From Luteimonas chenhongjianii (GTDB lineage: Bacteria; Pseudomonadota; Gammaproteobacteria; Xanthomonadales; Xanthomonadaceae): a DNA stretch of 64,000 nucleotides. The translations under genes and the position numbers were made by a program. The stretch covers positions 1,178,001-1,242,000 of the forward strand of contig NZ_CP023406.1 of assembly GCF_002327105.1 (NCBI RefSeq). Reading direction: 5' to 3'. Each line of letters begins with the position of its first letter. Position 1 is the first letter of the stretch. This document shows positions 19,672 through 29,401 of this stretch, one piece after another. The notes under the pieces were generated by a model, which ran no database searches, was not told where the DNA came from, and was given only the letters and a program-made list of their open reading frames with translations.

Positions 19672-20832
19672 TCAGTCGTCGAGAAAGAGCGACACGACGT
19701 CGTTGGTGAAGCGTCGGCCAAGCTCGGTCGGCACGATCCGCCCGTCGTCGGAGCGCTGCAGCCAGCCGTTGCGTGTGGCGGTTTCAAGCGGTCCGTCAAT
19801 CACCGTCGGCGGCAGCCCGGTGGTCGCCTCGAACTCCGCGAGCGTGAAGCCATCCACCAGCCGCAGCGCGTTGAGCATGAACTCGAACGGGCGGCGGGCG
19901 GGCTCGATGGACTCGTCGCCGCCGATCCCCGAAGGCGTTCCGGCGCCCGCCAGCCACGCTGCGGGATGCTTGCTCTTCCAGCGCCGCAGGATGCTCTGCT
20001 CGCTGCCGAGGGTCAGCTTGCCGTGCGCGCCAGCGCCGATCCCGAGGTAATCGCCGAATCGCCAGTAGTTGAGATTGTGCGCGCAGCGACGCCCCGGGCG
20101 CGCATAGGCGGAGACCTCGTACTGCGCGTACCCGGCCTCGGCCAGCAGGGCCTGGCACTGCTCCTGCATGTCCCAGGCGAGATCGTCGTCCGGAATGCCG
20201 GCCGGGGGGCGCGCCGCGAACACCGTATTGGGTTCGAGGGTGAGCTGGTAATGGGAGATGTGGGTCGGCGCGAACTCGATCGCGCGGGTGACATCCGCTG
20301 CCGCCATCGCCAGGGTCTGGCCCGGCAGGGCATACATCAGATCGAGATTGAAGTTGTCGAAGCCGGCCTGGCGCGCAAGTTCGATCGCCGCGGCCGCCTG
20401 CGCCCCGTCGTGGATGCGCCCGAGACGCGCCAGACAGGCGTCGTCGAAGGTCTGGATGCCGAAGCTCAGCCGGTTCACGCCCGCGCGCCGGTAGTCTTCG
20501 AAACGGCCGTGCTCGGTGGTGCCGGGGTTGGTTTCCAGGGTGATCTCGGCCTGCGGCGCAAAGCGCAGCCGCGCCGCGGCCCCCTGCAGGATGCGTTCGA
20601 TCGCATCGGCGGGAAACAGGCTCGGCGTGCCACCGCCGAAGAACACGCTGTGCACGGTGCGGCCCCAGACCAGCGGCAAGTCCTGGTCGAGATCCGCGAG
20701 CAGGGCGTCGACATAGGCATCGAACGGGGGCGTGCCGCCGCCGAACTCGTGCGAATTGAAATCGCAGTACGGACATTTGCGTACGCACCAGGGCAGGTGC
20801 ACGTACAGCGACAGGGGCGGCGGAATCAGCAT
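19672..20832 (-). CDS. hemW: Radical SAM heme chaperone HemW
   Basis: HemW binds heme and delivers it to membrane proteins; older annotations call it oxygen-independent coproporphyrinogen oxidase-like. The 386-residue product has the radical SAM cluster motif with Cys16, Cys20 and Cys23 (WCVRKCPYCDFNSH), the SAM-binding FFGGGTPSLFPADAIE segment and the C-terminal HemW domain (KLTLGSEQSILRRW). The four-Cys pattern typical of true HemN is reduced to the three-Cys HemW form. It lies 66 bases downstream of rdgB, the order seen in many proteobacteria (rdgB-hemW). Confidence 0.94.
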   Translation of the reverse strand: MLIPPPLSLYVHLPWCVRKCPYCDFNSHEFGGGTPPFDAYVDALLADLDQDLPLVWGRTVHSVFFGGGTPSLFPADAIERILQGAAARLRFAPQAEITLETNPGTTEHGRFEDYRRAGVNRLSFGIQTFDDACLARLGRIHDGAQAAAAIELARQAGFDNFNLDLMYALPGQTLAMAAADVTRAIEFAPTHISHYQLTLEPNTVFAARPPAGIPDDDLAWDMQEQCQALLAEAGYAQYEVSAYARPGRRCAHNLNYWRFGDYLGIGAGAHGKLTLGSEQSILRRWKSKHPAAWLAGAGTPSGIGGDESIEPARRPFEFMLNALRLVDGFTLAEFEATTGLPPTVIDGPLETATRNGWLQRSDDGRIVPTELGRRFTNDVVSLFLDD

Positions 20833-20898
20833 CAGGGCAAGGTCAGGGCGGTGGGCGGCGTGCGCAAGGCTCGGGGGCGCCGGGCGGTCCGCCGTGCT

Positions 20899-21516
20899 TC
20901 AGCGTGTGGCCTGCGCGAGCGGCGTCGAGGCCGCCAGGCGATCGCGCAGCGCCCGCAGCGCCAGCGCGCGATGACTGATGCGGTTCTTCTGCTCGGGCGC
21001 CATCTCCGCCGCGGTCAGGCCGGAAGGCGGATCCAGGAAAACGGGGTTGTAGCCGAAGCCGAAGTGCCCGCGTGGCGTGTCGAGGATCCGGCCCTCCCAG
21101 CTGCCCTCGGCGATCAGCGGCTGCGGGTCGTCGGCGTGTCGCAGCAGCACGATGACCGCATGGAAGCGCGCGGTCCGTCGCTCGGGCTCCACGCCCTCGA
21201 GTGCCTGCAGCAGCTTGGCGTTGTTTGCGGCATCGTCGGTCGGCGTGCCCGCATAGCGCGCGCTGTAGAGGCCCGGCGCACCACCGAGGGCATCGACGAT
21301 CAGGCCGGAATCGTCGGCAAGCGCCGGCAGCCCGGTGAGCCTGCAGGCATGGCGCGCCTTGATCAATGCGTTCTCGACGAAGGTGGTGGCGGTCTCGGGC
21401 ACGTCGTCGACCCCAAGCTCGCGCTGGGGCACGATCACCAGACCGAGATCGTCGAGCATCGCCCGCAGCTCCATGAGCTTGCCGGCGTTACCGCTCGCCA
21501 GGACGAGGGTGTTCAT
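20899..21516 (-). CDS. rdgB: XTP/dITP pyrophosphatase (non-canonical purine NTPase)
   Basis: RdgB hydrolyses dITP, XTP and similar deaminated purine nucleotides so that they are not built into DNA. The 205-residue product begins MNTLVLASGNAGKLMELRAM, with the SGNxxK nucleotide-binding motif. It has TTFVENALIKARHA, ADDSGLIVDALGGAPGLYSA with the metal-binding Asp pair, and GFGYNPVF near the C-terminus. I chose the ATG at 21516; the open frame continues upstream for 67 codons but that part is compositionally odd and not family-like. hemW follows on the same strand. Confidence 0.96.
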   Translation of the reverse strand: MNTLVLASGNAGKLMELRAMLDDLGLVIVPQRELGVDDVPETATTFVENALIKARHACRLTGLPALADDSGLIVDALGGAPGLYSARYAGTPTDDAANNAKLLQALEGVEPERRTARFHAVIVLLRHADDPQPLIAEGSWEGRILDTPRGHFGFGYNPVFLDPPSGLTAAEMAPEQKNRISHRALALRALRDRLAASTPLAQATR

Positions 21517-21658
21517 GGCCTTTGCACCGGCAGCCGGCACCGCCCGCCATGAACATCGCGCAAGGCGCCCGCCAGGCCATCCGCCGCGCGGAGCGCATGC
21601 CCGGCGCGATCGATCGCCGCGCTGCCGGGGGCCGTCATGTCCGCCCGGTCGTGCCGCT

Positions 21659-22387
21659 TCATCCCGCGAGCGCCGCGCGCTGCAGGGCCACGAGCTCGGC
21701 GACCCCGGTTTCGGCAAGCTGCATCATCGCGTCCATTTCCGAGCGCCGGAATGCGTGGCCCTCCGCGGTGCCCTGCACCTCGATGAAGCCGCCGCCGTCG
21801 TTCATCACGACGTTCATGTCGGTGTCGCAGTCGCTGTCCTCGGCATAGTCGAGATCCAGCACCGGTACGCCCTTGTAGATGCCGACCGAGACCGCGGCGA
21901 TCGCGCCGTGCACGGGATCGCGGCTGATCTCGCCGCGGCCACGCAGCTTGGCGACCGCATCGACCAGGGCGACATAGGCGCCGGTGATCGCGGCAGTGCG
22001 GGTGCCGCCGTCGGCCTGCAGGACGTCGCAGTCGAGGGTGATCGTGCGTTCGCCGAGCGCGCGCCGGTCCACGCAGGCGCGCAGGCTGCGGCCGATCAGC
22101 CGCTGGATCTCGAGCGTGCGGCCACTCTGCTTGCCGCGTGTGGCCTCACGGTCGTTACGGGTATTGGTGGCGCGCGGCAGCATGCCGTACTCCGCCGTCA
22201 CCCAGCCCTCGCCCTTGCCGCGCAGGAAGCCCGGCACGCGGTTCTCCACGCTGGCCGTGCACAGCACCCGGGTATCGCCGAAGGTCACGAGCACCGAACC
22301 CTCCGCATGGCGGGTGAACCCGCGCTGGAAGGACACGTTGCGCAGCTGGCCGGGTGTACGGCCGCTGGGACGGATGGGATCGGACAT
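21659..22387 (-). CDS. rph: Ribonuclease PH
   Basis: RNase PH trims tRNA 3' ends by phosphorolysis. The 242 residues have the usual length and the family's N-terminus [60 protein letters not shown] and the catalytic-site [18 protein letters not shown]. The ATG at 22387 was chosen because everything upstream in the same open frame is antisense to yicC. It is divergent from yicC with a 108-base gap, and is followed by rdgB and hemW on the same strand. Confidence 0.97.
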   Translation of the reverse strand: MSDPIRPSGRTPGQLRNVSFQRGFTRHAEGSVLVTFGDTRVLCTASVENRVPGFLRGKGEGWVTAEYGMLPRATNTRNDREATRGKQSGRTLEIQRLIGRSLRACVDRRALGERTITLDCDVLQADGGTRTAAITGAYVALVDAVAKLRGRGEISRDPVHGAIAAVSVGIYKGVPVLDLDYAEDSDCDTDMNVVMNDGGGFIEVQGTAEGHAFRRSEMDAMMQLAETGVAELVALQRAALAG

Positions 22388-22495
22388 GGCGGGATCTGCA
22401 AGGGGGAAGCGGGCGGGGAGTCTAGCAGCGCCCCCTGCAGCCGCCCCGACCGGCGATGGCATACTCGTGCGCCGATTTCCGCAGTGAACCCGCCG

Positions 22496-23356
22496 ATGAT
22501 CCGCAGCATGACCGCTTTCGCCGCCCGCGAACGCAGCACCGAGTGGGGCACGCTGGCATGCGAGGTGCGCGCGGTGAACCACCGTTTCCTCGAGCTCGGC
22601 ACCCGGATACCCGAAGAGATGCGCGGCGTGGAACCGGCGCTGCGCGAGCGCGTCGCGGCCAAGGTGTCGCGGGGCAAGGTGGATGTCGGCCTGCGCCTGC
22701 GGGCTGCCGAGGGCGGCGGCGAGTTGCAGCTCAACCGGGCGCTGCTGACACAGCTGCAGGGCCTGGCCCAGGAGCTGCGGGACGGCTTTCCGGAGCTGCG
22801 CGCGGGCCTGACCGATCTGCTGCAGTTCCCCGGCGTACTGCAGTCGCGCGGCGTGGATCCGGCCGCCCTTCAGGTCGAGGTGCTGGCGCTGCTCGACGAG
22901 GTGCTCGCCGATTTCGTCGAGGCGCGCGAGCGGGAAGGCGGCAAGCTCGTCACCGCCATCCTCGAACGCGTGGACGGCGTGGCGGCCATCGCCGCCGAGG
23001 TGCGCACGCTGATGCCGCAGATCCGCGAAGGCCAGCGCGCCAAGCTGCAGGCGCGCCTCGACGATCTGCCGCATCCGGTCGAGCCCGGGCGCATGGAGCA
23101 GGAGCTGGTGCTCTGGCTGCAGAAGCTCGATGTCGATGAAGAGCTCGATCGCCTCGACAGCCACGTGGTCGAGATCCGCCGGGTGCTGACCCAGCGCGAA
23201 CCGGTGGGCCGCCGGCTGGATTTCCTGCTGCAGGAATTCAATCGCGAGGCCAACACGCTCGGGTCGAAATCGGTCGATCGGCGTACGTCGCAGGCAGCCA
23301 TCGAGCTGAAGGTGCTGATCGACCAGATCCGCGAGCAGGTCCAGAACATCGAGTAG
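22496..23356 (+). CDS. yicC: YicC family endoribonuclease
   Basis: A 286-residue protein beginning [20 protein letters not shown], the conserved start of the YicC family. Other signatures are [20 protein letters not shown] and, near the C-terminus, [20 protein letters not shown], followed by a helical end ([14 protein letters not shown]). Escherichia coli YicC has been reported to act as an endoribonuclease on small RNAs. CATACT at 22460-22465 is a possible -10 box. It leads into gmk, rpoZ and spoT on the same strand and is divergent from rph, an arrangement common in proteobacteria. Confidence 0.93.
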   Translation: MIRSMTAFAARERSTEWGTLACEVRAVNHRFLELGTRIPEEMRGVEPALRERVAAKVSRGKVDVGLRLRAAEGGGELQLNRALLTQLQGLAQELRDGFPELRAGLTDLLQFPGVLQSRGVDPAALQVEVLALLDEVLADFVEAREREGGKLVTAILERVDGVAAIAAEVRTLMPQIREGQRAKLQARLDDLPHPVEPGRMEQELVLWLQKLDVDEELDRLDSHVVEIRRVLTQREPVGRRLDFLLQEFNREANTLGSKSVDRRTSQAAIELKVLIDQIREQVQNIE

Positions 23357-23427
23357 GCGGCGGGCCGCGCGGCGGCGGGCCACGTAAAGCGGTACGATGC
23401 GCAGCCTCCCGAGCGCCGGAGACGGGC

Positions 23428-24102
23428 GTGGCCCCCGAATCCCACCATTCCATGGACACCCCGCCGATGCGCGGCACGCTGTTCATCGTCGCCGCGCCGT
23501 CCGGCGCGGGAAAGTCGAGCATCGTCAATGCATGCCTGTCGCGCGATGCCGACATCGCGCTGTCGGTCTCGTTCACCTCGCGCCTCGCCCGCCCCGGTGA
23601 GCGCCACGCCGAGCACTACCACTTCGTCGGCAAGGACGTGTTCCAGCAGATGATCGAGGCTGGCGAGTTCTTCGAGTACGCCAAGGTGCACGGCGACTGG
23701 AAAGGCACGGCGCGCCAGTCGGTGGAACCGCAGCTCGCTGCCGGCAAGGACGTGCTGCTGGAAATCGACTGGCAGGGTGCGCGCCAGGTCCGCGAGAAGG
23801 TCCCCGAGGCGGTGAGCATCTTCATCCTGCCGCCCTCGCGCGATGCCCTCGACCAGCGCATGCGCAAGCGCGGCCAGGACAGCGAGGCGGTGATGGCGCA
23901 GCGCTTGGCTGCGGCGCAGGAAGAGATGTCGCACTACGACGAGTTCGACTATGTCGTGGTCAACGAGGATTTCGACACTGCGGTGTCCGAGATGTGCGCG
24001 ATCTTCCGTGCCAGCCGGCTGCGTCGTGAACGTCAGGCCGAGCGCCATGCCGCTCTGATCGCGCGGCTGTTGCAGGAACCGGCCGGCACCGACGCCGCCT
24101 GA
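23428..24102 (+). CDS. gmk: Guanylate kinase
   Basis: Gmk phosphorylates GMP to GDP, feeding GTP and (p)ppGpp synthesis. It has the P-loop [10 protein letters not shown], the GMP-binding [19 protein letters not shown] and [15 protein letters not shown] segments, and [13 protein letters not shown]. The start is uncertain: a GTG at 23428 has GGAG six bases upstream and gives 224 residues, while the ATG at 23452 would remove eight residues and lacks a clear ribosome binding site. Guanylate kinases usually begin close to the P-loop, so the shorter form remains possible. The gmk-rpoZ-spoT order is conserved in proteobacteria. Confidence 0.96.
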   Translation: MAPESHHSMDTPPMRGTLFIVAAPSGAGKSSIVNACLSRDADIALSVSFTSRLARPGERHAEHYHFVGKDVFQQMIEAGEFFEYAKVHGDWKGTARQSVEPQLAAGKDVLLEIDWQGARQVREKVPEAVSIFILPPSRDALDQRMRKRGQDSEAVMAQRLAAAQEEMSHYDEFDYVVVNEDFDTAVSEMCAIFRASRLRRERQAERHAALIARLLQEPAGTDAA

Positions 24103-24134
24103 GTCCGTAAGCGATTGATTCGTATAGTGGCTGC

Positions 24135-24163
24135 TTGCGCGCAAGCGCCCGTGGCAGTACGAT
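24135..24163 (+). promoter_or_regulatory. Sigma-70 promoter for rpoZ
   Basis: TTGCGC at 24135-24140, a 17-base spacer and TACGAT at 24158-24163. The transcript would start near 24170, 46 bases before the rpoZ ATG, allowing expression independent of gmk. Confidence 0.5.
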
Positions 24164-24215
24164 GCTCGGCCCTATTTTCTGAATTCGCGCGGCCGTCAGG
24201 TCGCCGGGAGCCCGC

Positions 24216-24518
24216 ATGGCCCGCATCACCGTTGAGGATTGCCTGGAAGTTGTCGACAACCGTTTCGAGCTGGTCATGATGGCCGCCCGTCGCGCGCGCC
24301 AGCTGGCCAATGGCGTCGAGCCGCAGCTCGACAACAGCGAGAACGACGACAAGCCGACCGTGCTGGCGCTGCGCGAGATCGCCGCGCGCCGCATCGATCA
24401 GTCCTTCATCGAAGCGGTCGACAAGTCCGAGCGCGAGCGCAAGGAGCGCGAGGCCCTGGAATGGGCAGCGGCCGAAGTCGTCGCGGACGAGGACATGGCC
24501 AAGGGCGACGACATCTGA
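24216..24518 (+). CDS. rpoZ: RNA polymerase omega subunit
   Basis: Omega helps beta-prime fold and, in proteobacteria, contributes to a ppGpp binding site on RNA polymerase. The 100-residue protein starts [20 protein letters not shown] and has the conserved [11 protein letters not shown] and [14 protein letters not shown]. The C-terminal third is highly charged. It sits between gmk and spoT and is followed by its own hairpin terminator, though spoT on the same strand may still be reached by read-through. Confidence 0.97.
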   Translation: MARITVEDCLEVVDNRFELVMMAARRARQLANGVEPQLDNSENDDKPTVLALREIAARRIDQSFIEAVDKSERERKEREALEWAAAEVVADEDMAKGDDI

Positions 24519-24565
24519 TCGTCCGCTGCGCACGCTTTCGGGCGCGCGCATTGTCGGCTCTACCC

Positions 24566-24597
24566 ACGACCCCGCTCCGGCGGGGTCGTTGCGTTTT
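24566..24597 (+). terminator. Rho-independent terminator after rpoZ
   Basis: ACGACCCCGC-TCCG-GCGGGGTCGT is a perfect ten-pair stem at 24566-24589, followed by TGCGTTTT. The T tract is interrupted, so termination may be partial, allowing some read-through to spoT. Confidence 0.75.
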
Positions 24598-24662
24598 CGC
24601 AGGCGCATGCGCGATGACGCGTCGTGGTTCCAAATCGACGACCATGCCCGTAGGCTTCGGGG

Positions 24663-26834
24663 ATGACGCCCCTCGCGCCCGCTCCCGTTCCAGAATCGAC
24701 CCACGTGTCCGCCGACGACGCGATACCCGAGTACATGCAGGTACTCGAGCGGGCGACGCTTTACCTGCCTGAAGATCAGCGCCAGCAGCTGCGGCGCGCC
24801 TGGTCGGTGGGCGCGGCCGCCCATGCCGGCCAGATGCGCAAGTCCGGTGAGCCCTACATCACCCATCCGGTGGCGGTGGCGGTGGTGCTGGCCGAGCAGA
24901 AGGTCGACATCGAGACCCTGGTCGCGGCGATCCTGCACGACACGATCGAAGACACGCCGCTGACGCGCGAGGCGCTGGCGTCGGAGTTCGGGGAAACCGT
25001 CGCCGAACTGGTCGAAGGGGTCACCAAGCTCGACAAGCTCAACTTCGGCAGCCGCCAGGAGGCGGATGCGGAGAGTCTCCGCAAGATGATGCTGGCGATG
25101 GCGCGCGACCTGCGCGTGATCCTCATCAAGCTCGCCGACCGTCTGCACAACATGCGGACCCTTGGCGCGCAGCCGGGGCCGGCGCGTGAGCGTATCGCCC
25201 GCGAGACCCTCGACATCTACGCACCGATCGCCCAGCGCCTGGGCATGAACAAGATCAAGGCAGAGCTGCAGGATCTCGGCTTCCATGCGCTGTATCCGAT
25301 CCGCCACGCGGTGCTGGAGAAACGCATCCGCAACCAGCCGCTGGTGCGGCGCGAGGCGCTGGCGAGCATCGAGGCGCAGCTCGCGCAGCGGCTCACCGCT
25401 GCCGGCCTGCAGTACCGGCTGGTCGGGCGGATCAAGTCGCCATGGAGCATCTACAACAAGATGCAGAGTGAAGGGAAAACCTTCACCCAGGTCATGGACG
25501 TGTTCGGCTACCGGATCATCGTCGGCACCGCCGCGGACTGCTATCACGCGCTCGGCGTCGCGCATTCGGTGTTCAAGCCGCTGGACGGCCGCTTCCGCGA
25601 CTTCATCGCGATTCCCAAGGCCAACGGTTACCAGTCGCTGCACACCGTGCTCTTCGGTCCGTATGGCGCACCGATCGAAGTGCAGATCCGCACCGAGGAA
25701 ATGGACCTCATCGCCGAGCGCGGCATCGCCGCGCACTGGGCCTACAAGCACGGCGGCGACGGCCCCAACAGCGCGCAGTCGCGCGCGCATTCGTGGATCG
25801 CGGGGCTGCTGGAGTCGCAGCGACAGACCGGTTCGTCGCTGGAGTTCCTGGAGAACGTCAAGGTCGACCTGTTCCCCGACGAGGTCTACCTGTTCACTCC
25901 CAAGGGCGACATCATGTCGCTGCCGCGCAACTCCACCGCGCTGGACTTCGCCTACGCGGTGCATACCGACATCGGCAACCGCGCGGTTGCTGCGCGCGTG
26001 GATGGAAAGCTGGTGCCGCTGCGCACGCAGCTGGTCAGCGGGCAGCGCATCGAGATTGTCACGGCGAAATCCTCGATGCCGCGGCCGCAGTGGCTCGAGT
26101 TCGTGGCCACCGGCAAGGCGCGCACCGCGATCCGCGCGCAGCTCAAGCACCTGCAGCATGAGGACGCCGTGCAGCTGGGGCATCGCATGATCGACCGTGC
26201 GCTGGAAGAGCTGGGTACCTCGCTCGACCGGCTGCCGCAGGAACGGCTGGACGCCTATCTCGTGGAAGCCCGCTATCCGCGTCTCGAAGAACTGATGGCC
26301 GACATCGCGCTGGGCAACCGCATGCCCGCGCAGGTGGCGCTGGCACTGGCGCAGCACGAAGGCGGTGTTCCCAACGAACGATTGGCGCGTGCGGGCGAGA
26401 CCATCCGCATCCGCGGCGACGAGCGTGGCGTGATCACGTTCGCCAACTGCTGCACCCCGATCCCCGGCGACAGCATCATGGGCTACCACACCACCGGCCG
26501 CGGCATCGTCGTGCACCGGATGGACTGCCCGAACGTGGCCGAGTTCCGCAAGTCGCCCGAGCGCTGGCTCAATATCGACTGGGACCGGGAGGTCGTCGGT
26601 GACTACAACGTGGCGCTGCGGATCGAGGTGGAGAACCATCCCGGCGTGCTGGCACAGGTGGCCGCTGCCATTGCGCGCGTGCAGTCCAACATCGACGGCG
26701 TGGAATATCTCGAACGGGACACCACGGTGGCCGCAATCCGCTTCTCGATCGAGGTCAAGAACCGCAAGCATCTGGCCGACGTGATCCGCCGCATCCGCCG
26801 GTTGCCGGTCGTGCACGGCGTGCAACGCATGTGA
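24663..26834 (+). CDS. spoT: Bifunctional (p)ppGpp synthetase/hydrolase SpoT
   Basis: The long RSH enzyme that degrades, and weakly makes, the stringent alarmone. The 723 residues contain an intact HD hydrolase domain with HDTIED at residues 92-97, and a synthetase domain with MDVFGYRIIV and RFRD at 310-313 followed by FIAIPKANGYQSLH. That is the basic RxKD-type loop of bifunctional enzymes. A TGS domain (LFPDEVYLFTPKGDIMSLPR), a zinc-finger/helical region with ANCCTPIPGDSIMGY and a C-terminal ACT domain follow. The start is uncertain: GTG at 24705 or ATG at 24735 would drop 14 or 24 poorly conserved residues. ridA and recG follow, as I recall for related genomes. Confidence 0.96.
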   Translation: MTPLAPAPVPESTHVSADDAIPEYMQVLERATLYLPEDQRQQLRRAWSVGAAAHAGQMRKSGEPYITHPVAVAVVLAEQKVDIETLVAAILHDTIEDTPLTREALASEFGETVAELVEGVTKLDKLNFGSRQEADAESLRKMMLAMARDLRVILIKLADRLHNMRTLGAQPGPARERIARETLDIYAPIAQRLGMNKIKAELQDLGFHALYPIRHAVLEKRIRNQPLVRREALASIEAQLAQRLTAAGLQYRLVGRIKSPWSIYNKMQSEGKTFTQVMDVFGYRIIVGTAADCYHALGVAHSVFKPLDGRFRDFIAIPKANGYQSLHTVLFGPYGAPIEVQIRTEEMDLIAERGIAAHWAYKHGGDGPNSAQSRAHSWIAGLLESQRQTGSSLEFLENVKVDLFPDEVYLFTPKGDIMSLPRNSTALDFAYAVHTDIGNRAVAARVDGKLVPLRTQLVSGQRIEIVTAKSSMPRPQWLEFVATGKARTAIRAQLKHLQHEDAVQLGHRMIDRALEELGTSLDRLPQERLDAYLVEARYPRLEELMADIALGNRMPAQVALALAQHEGGVPNERLARAGETIRIRGDERGVITFANCCTPIPGDSIMGYHTTGRGIVVHRMDCPNVAEFRKSPERWLNIDWDREVVGDYNVALRIEVENHPGVLAQVAAAIARVQSNIDGVEYLERDTTVAAIRFSIEVKNRKHLADVIRRIRRLPVVHGVQRM

Positions 26835-26895
26835 GCTGCGCGTGCGCGGCGGGTCGGCCGGCTAGAATGCCCGCTTCCCGCCCACGGAGTTGCCC

Positions 26896-27279
26896 ATGCC
26901 CCGCACGCCCGTTTCCACGCCGGACGCGCCCGCCGCGATCGGCCCGTATTCGCAGGCCGTGCGCGCCGGCGACACCGTGTATTTCTCCGGCCAGATCCCG
27001 CTGGATCCGGTCAGCGGTGAGATCGTCGCCGGCGACATCACCGTGCAGGCGCGCCGGGCGTTCGACAACCTGAAGGCCGTGGCGCAGGCCGCGGGCGGCA
27101 GTCTGGACTGCATCGTCCGCGTCGGTCTGTACGTCACCGATCTGGGCGAGTTCGCCCAGGTCAATGCGGTGATGGCGGAGTACTTCGAGGCGCCGTTCCC
27201 CGCGCGTTCCACCATCGAGGTGCCTGCGCTGCCCAAGGGCGCGCGCTTCGAGGTCGACGCGGTGATGGTGCTCGGCTGA
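26896..27279 (+). CDS. ridA: RidA family reactive intermediate/imine deaminase
   Basis: RidA hydrolyses reactive enamine and imine intermediates released by PLP enzymes. The 127-residue product has the signature IGPYSQAVRAGDTVYFSGQI and the C-terminal PFPARSTIEVPALPKGARFE, whose Arg is the substrate-carboxylate-binding residue. I use the ATG at 26896, six bases after GGAG (26886-26889); the TTG at 26890 is an artefact of a longer frame. TAGAAT at 26863-26868 may be its -10 box. It lies between spoT and recG, where related genera often carry it. Confidence 0.93.
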   Translation: MPRTPVSTPDAPAAIGPYSQAVRAGDTVYFSGQIPLDPVSGEIVAGDITVQARRAFDNLKAVAQAAGGSLDCIVRVGLYVTDLGEFAQVNAVMAEYFEAPFPARSTIEVPALPKGARFEVDAVMVLG

Positions 27280-27298
27280 GATCCGTGCACGGCCCGGC

Positions 27299-29401
27299 AT
27301 GACGAGGACGCCGCTCCCGGCATTGGCCGATGCCGGTCTGACGCCGCTGTCGGCCCTGTCCGGGGTCGGCCCGAAAGTCGCCGAAAAGCTGGCCGCGCGT
27401 GGCTTCGCCACGGTCGGAGATCTGTGGCTGCACCTGCCGCGGCAGTACGAGGACCGCACCCGGATCACGCCGATCGGGCACCTGCGCAGCGGTGTGCCGG
27501 CGCAGGTCGAGGGTGTCGTCGAAGCGGTGGAGAAGGGCTTCCGGCGGCGTCCGCTGCTGCGCGTCGCGATCGACGATGGATCGGGTGGGAGCCTGGTGCT
27601 GCGTTTCTTCCACTTCCGCGCCGCGCAGGTGGCGCAACTCGCGGTGGGCACGCGCCTGCGTTGTTTCGGCACGCCGCGACCCGGGCAGCATGGGCTGGAG
27701 ATCGTCCATCCCAGTTATCGGCTGCTGGATCGCGAGGCGCCGACGGTGCTCGACGATCGCCTCGATCCGGTATACCCGCTGATCGAGGGGGTCGGCCCGC
27801 AGGTGCTGCGCCGCCTGGTGGGGCAGGCGCTGGACCGTCTGCCGCAGGGCCCTGCACTTGAACTGCTGCCTGGCGCCATCCTCGAATCGCTCGAGGTGCC
27901 TACGCTGCGCGAGGCGCTGCTCTATGTGCATCGGCCCCCGTGCGATGCCGACATCGGCCTGCTGGCATCGGGCTGTCACCCGGCGCAGCGTCGCCTCGTG
28001 CTCGAGGAAATGCTCGCCCATCACCTGAGCCTGCGCCGCCAGCGGATCGCGCTGCAGGCGCACCGTGCCCACCCGCTGCGGCCGGGCCCGCTTGCCAGCG
28101 CCCTGCAGGCGGCATTGCCGTTCGCGCTGACCGGCGCGCAGGCCCGCGTCTACCGCGACGTGCTCAAGGATCTCGCCGCGCGCAGACCGATGTTGCGGCT
28201 GGTGCAGGGTGATGTCGGCAGCGGCAAGACGGTGGTCGCGGCGTTGGCGGCGGCGGCGGCGATCGATGGCGGGCGGCAGGCCGCACTGATGGCGCCGACC
28301 GAACTGCTGGCCGAGCAGCATGCGCAGAACCTGCGGGCGTGGTTCGAGCCCCTCGGCATCAGTGTCGCCTGGCTCGCCGGCAAGGTCACCGGCCGCGCCC
28401 GTACCCGGGTGCTGGGCGAGATCGCCTCCGGTGCAGCGCAGCTGGTCGTCGGGACCCATGCACTGATGCAGGCGAATGTCGCCTTCCGCGACCTCGCCCT
28501 GGCGATCGTCGACGAGCAGCACCGCTTCGGCGTCCACCAGCGTCTGGCGCTGCGCGACAAGGGCGCCGATGGTACCCACGTGCCGCACCAGCTGGTGATG
28601 ACCGCCACCCCGATCCCGCGCACGCTGGCGATGTCCGCCTATGCGGATCTGGATGTCTCGGCGATCGATGAGCTGCCGCCGGGGCGCACGCCGGTGCAGA
28701 CCGTCGTGCTCAGCGCCGAGCGTCGGCCGGAACTGATCGAACGGATCCGCCATGCCTGCGCGCAGGGGCGGCAGGCCTACTGGGTCTGCACGCTGATCGA
28801 CGATTCGGACGAGGTGGTCGCGCAGGCCGCGCAGACGACGTTCGAGCAGCTTGTCGCGGCGTTGCCCGGTCTGCGTATCGGGCTTGTGCATGGCCGGATG
28901 AAAGCCGCCGACAAGCAGGAGGCCATGCGCGCCTTCAAGGATGCCGGGATCGATCTGCTGGTCGCGACGACAGTGATCGAAGTGGGCGTCGACGTGCCCA
29001 ATGCATCGCTGATGGTGATCGAGAATGCCGAGCGCCTTGGCCTGGCGCAGTTGCACCAGTTGCGGGGGCGGGTGGGGCGGGGTACGGCCGCGTCGAGCTG
29101 CGTGCTGCTGTACCAGTCGCCGCTGTCGCGGATGGCGCGCGAGCGCCTCGACACCATGCGCCGTACCGCCGACGGGTTCGAGATCGCCGAGAAGGATCTC
29201 GCGCTGCGCGGCCCCGGCGAGCTGCTGGGCACGCGCCAGACCGGACTGGCCGAGTTCCGCCTGGCCGATCTTGCGCGGGACGCGGATCTGCTGCCGGCAA
29301 TCCACCGGATCGGCGACGTCCTGCTCGACTCGCGTCCCGATCTTGTGGAGCGCATCGTCCAGCGCTGGATCGGCAGCGCTGCGCGGTACGCAGCGGCCTG
29401 A
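27299..29401 (+). CDS. recG: ATP-dependent DNA helicase RecG
   Basis: RecG reverses stalled replication forks and branch-migrates Holliday junctions. The 700-residue protein has the N-terminal wedge/OB domain (FATVGDLWLHLPRQYEDRT), Walker A GDVGSGKTVVA near residue 303, motif II DEQHRFGVHQR near 404, the MTATPIPRTLAMSAYADLDV motif III region, and the C-terminal helicase half with IEVGVDVPNASLMVIE and QLHQLRGRVGRGTA. It ends EKDLALRGPGELLGTRQTGL, the typical TRG-motif area. It starts 19 bases after ridA and closes the gmk-to-recG cluster. Confidence 0.97.
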   Translation: MTRTPLPALADAGLTPLSALSGVGPKVAEKLAARGFATVGDLWLHLPRQYEDRTRITPIGHLRSGVPAQVEGVVEAVEKGFRRRPLLRVAIDDGSGGSLVLRFFHFRAAQVAQLAVGTRLRCFGTPRPGQHGLEIVHPSYRLLDREAPTVLDDRLDPVYPLIEGVGPQVLRRLVGQALDRLPQGPALELLPGAILESLEVPTLREALLYVHRPPCDADIGLLASGCHPAQRRLVLEEMLAHHLSLRRQRIALQAHRAHPLRPGPLASALQAALPFALTGAQARVYRDVLKDLAARRPMLRLVQGDVGSGKTVVAALAAAAAIDGGRQAALMAPTELLAEQHAQNLRAWFEPLGISVAWLAGKVTGRARTRVLGEIASGAAQLVVGTHALMQANVAFRDLALAIVDEQHRFGVHQRLALRDKGADGTHVPHQLVMTATPIPRTLAMSAYADLDVSAIDELPPGRTPVQTVVLSAERRPELIERIRHACAQGRQAYWVCTLIDDSDEVVAQAAQTTFEQLVAALPGLRIGLVHGRMKAADKQEAMRAFKDAGIDLLVATTVIEVGVDVPNASLMVIENAERLGLAQLHQLRGRVGRGTAASSCVLLYQSPLSRMARERLDTMRRTADGFEIAEKDLALRGPGELLGTRQTGLAEFRLADLARDADLLPAIHRIGDVLLDSRPDLVERIVQRWIGSAARYAAA

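Noticed and set aside
24033..26825. 930-residue open frame antisense to spoT, with similar long frames antisense to rpoD, recG, relA and hrpA
   Set aside because: All mirror conserved genes and have His/Arg/Asp-rich composition without domains. They result from the codon bias of the real strand.
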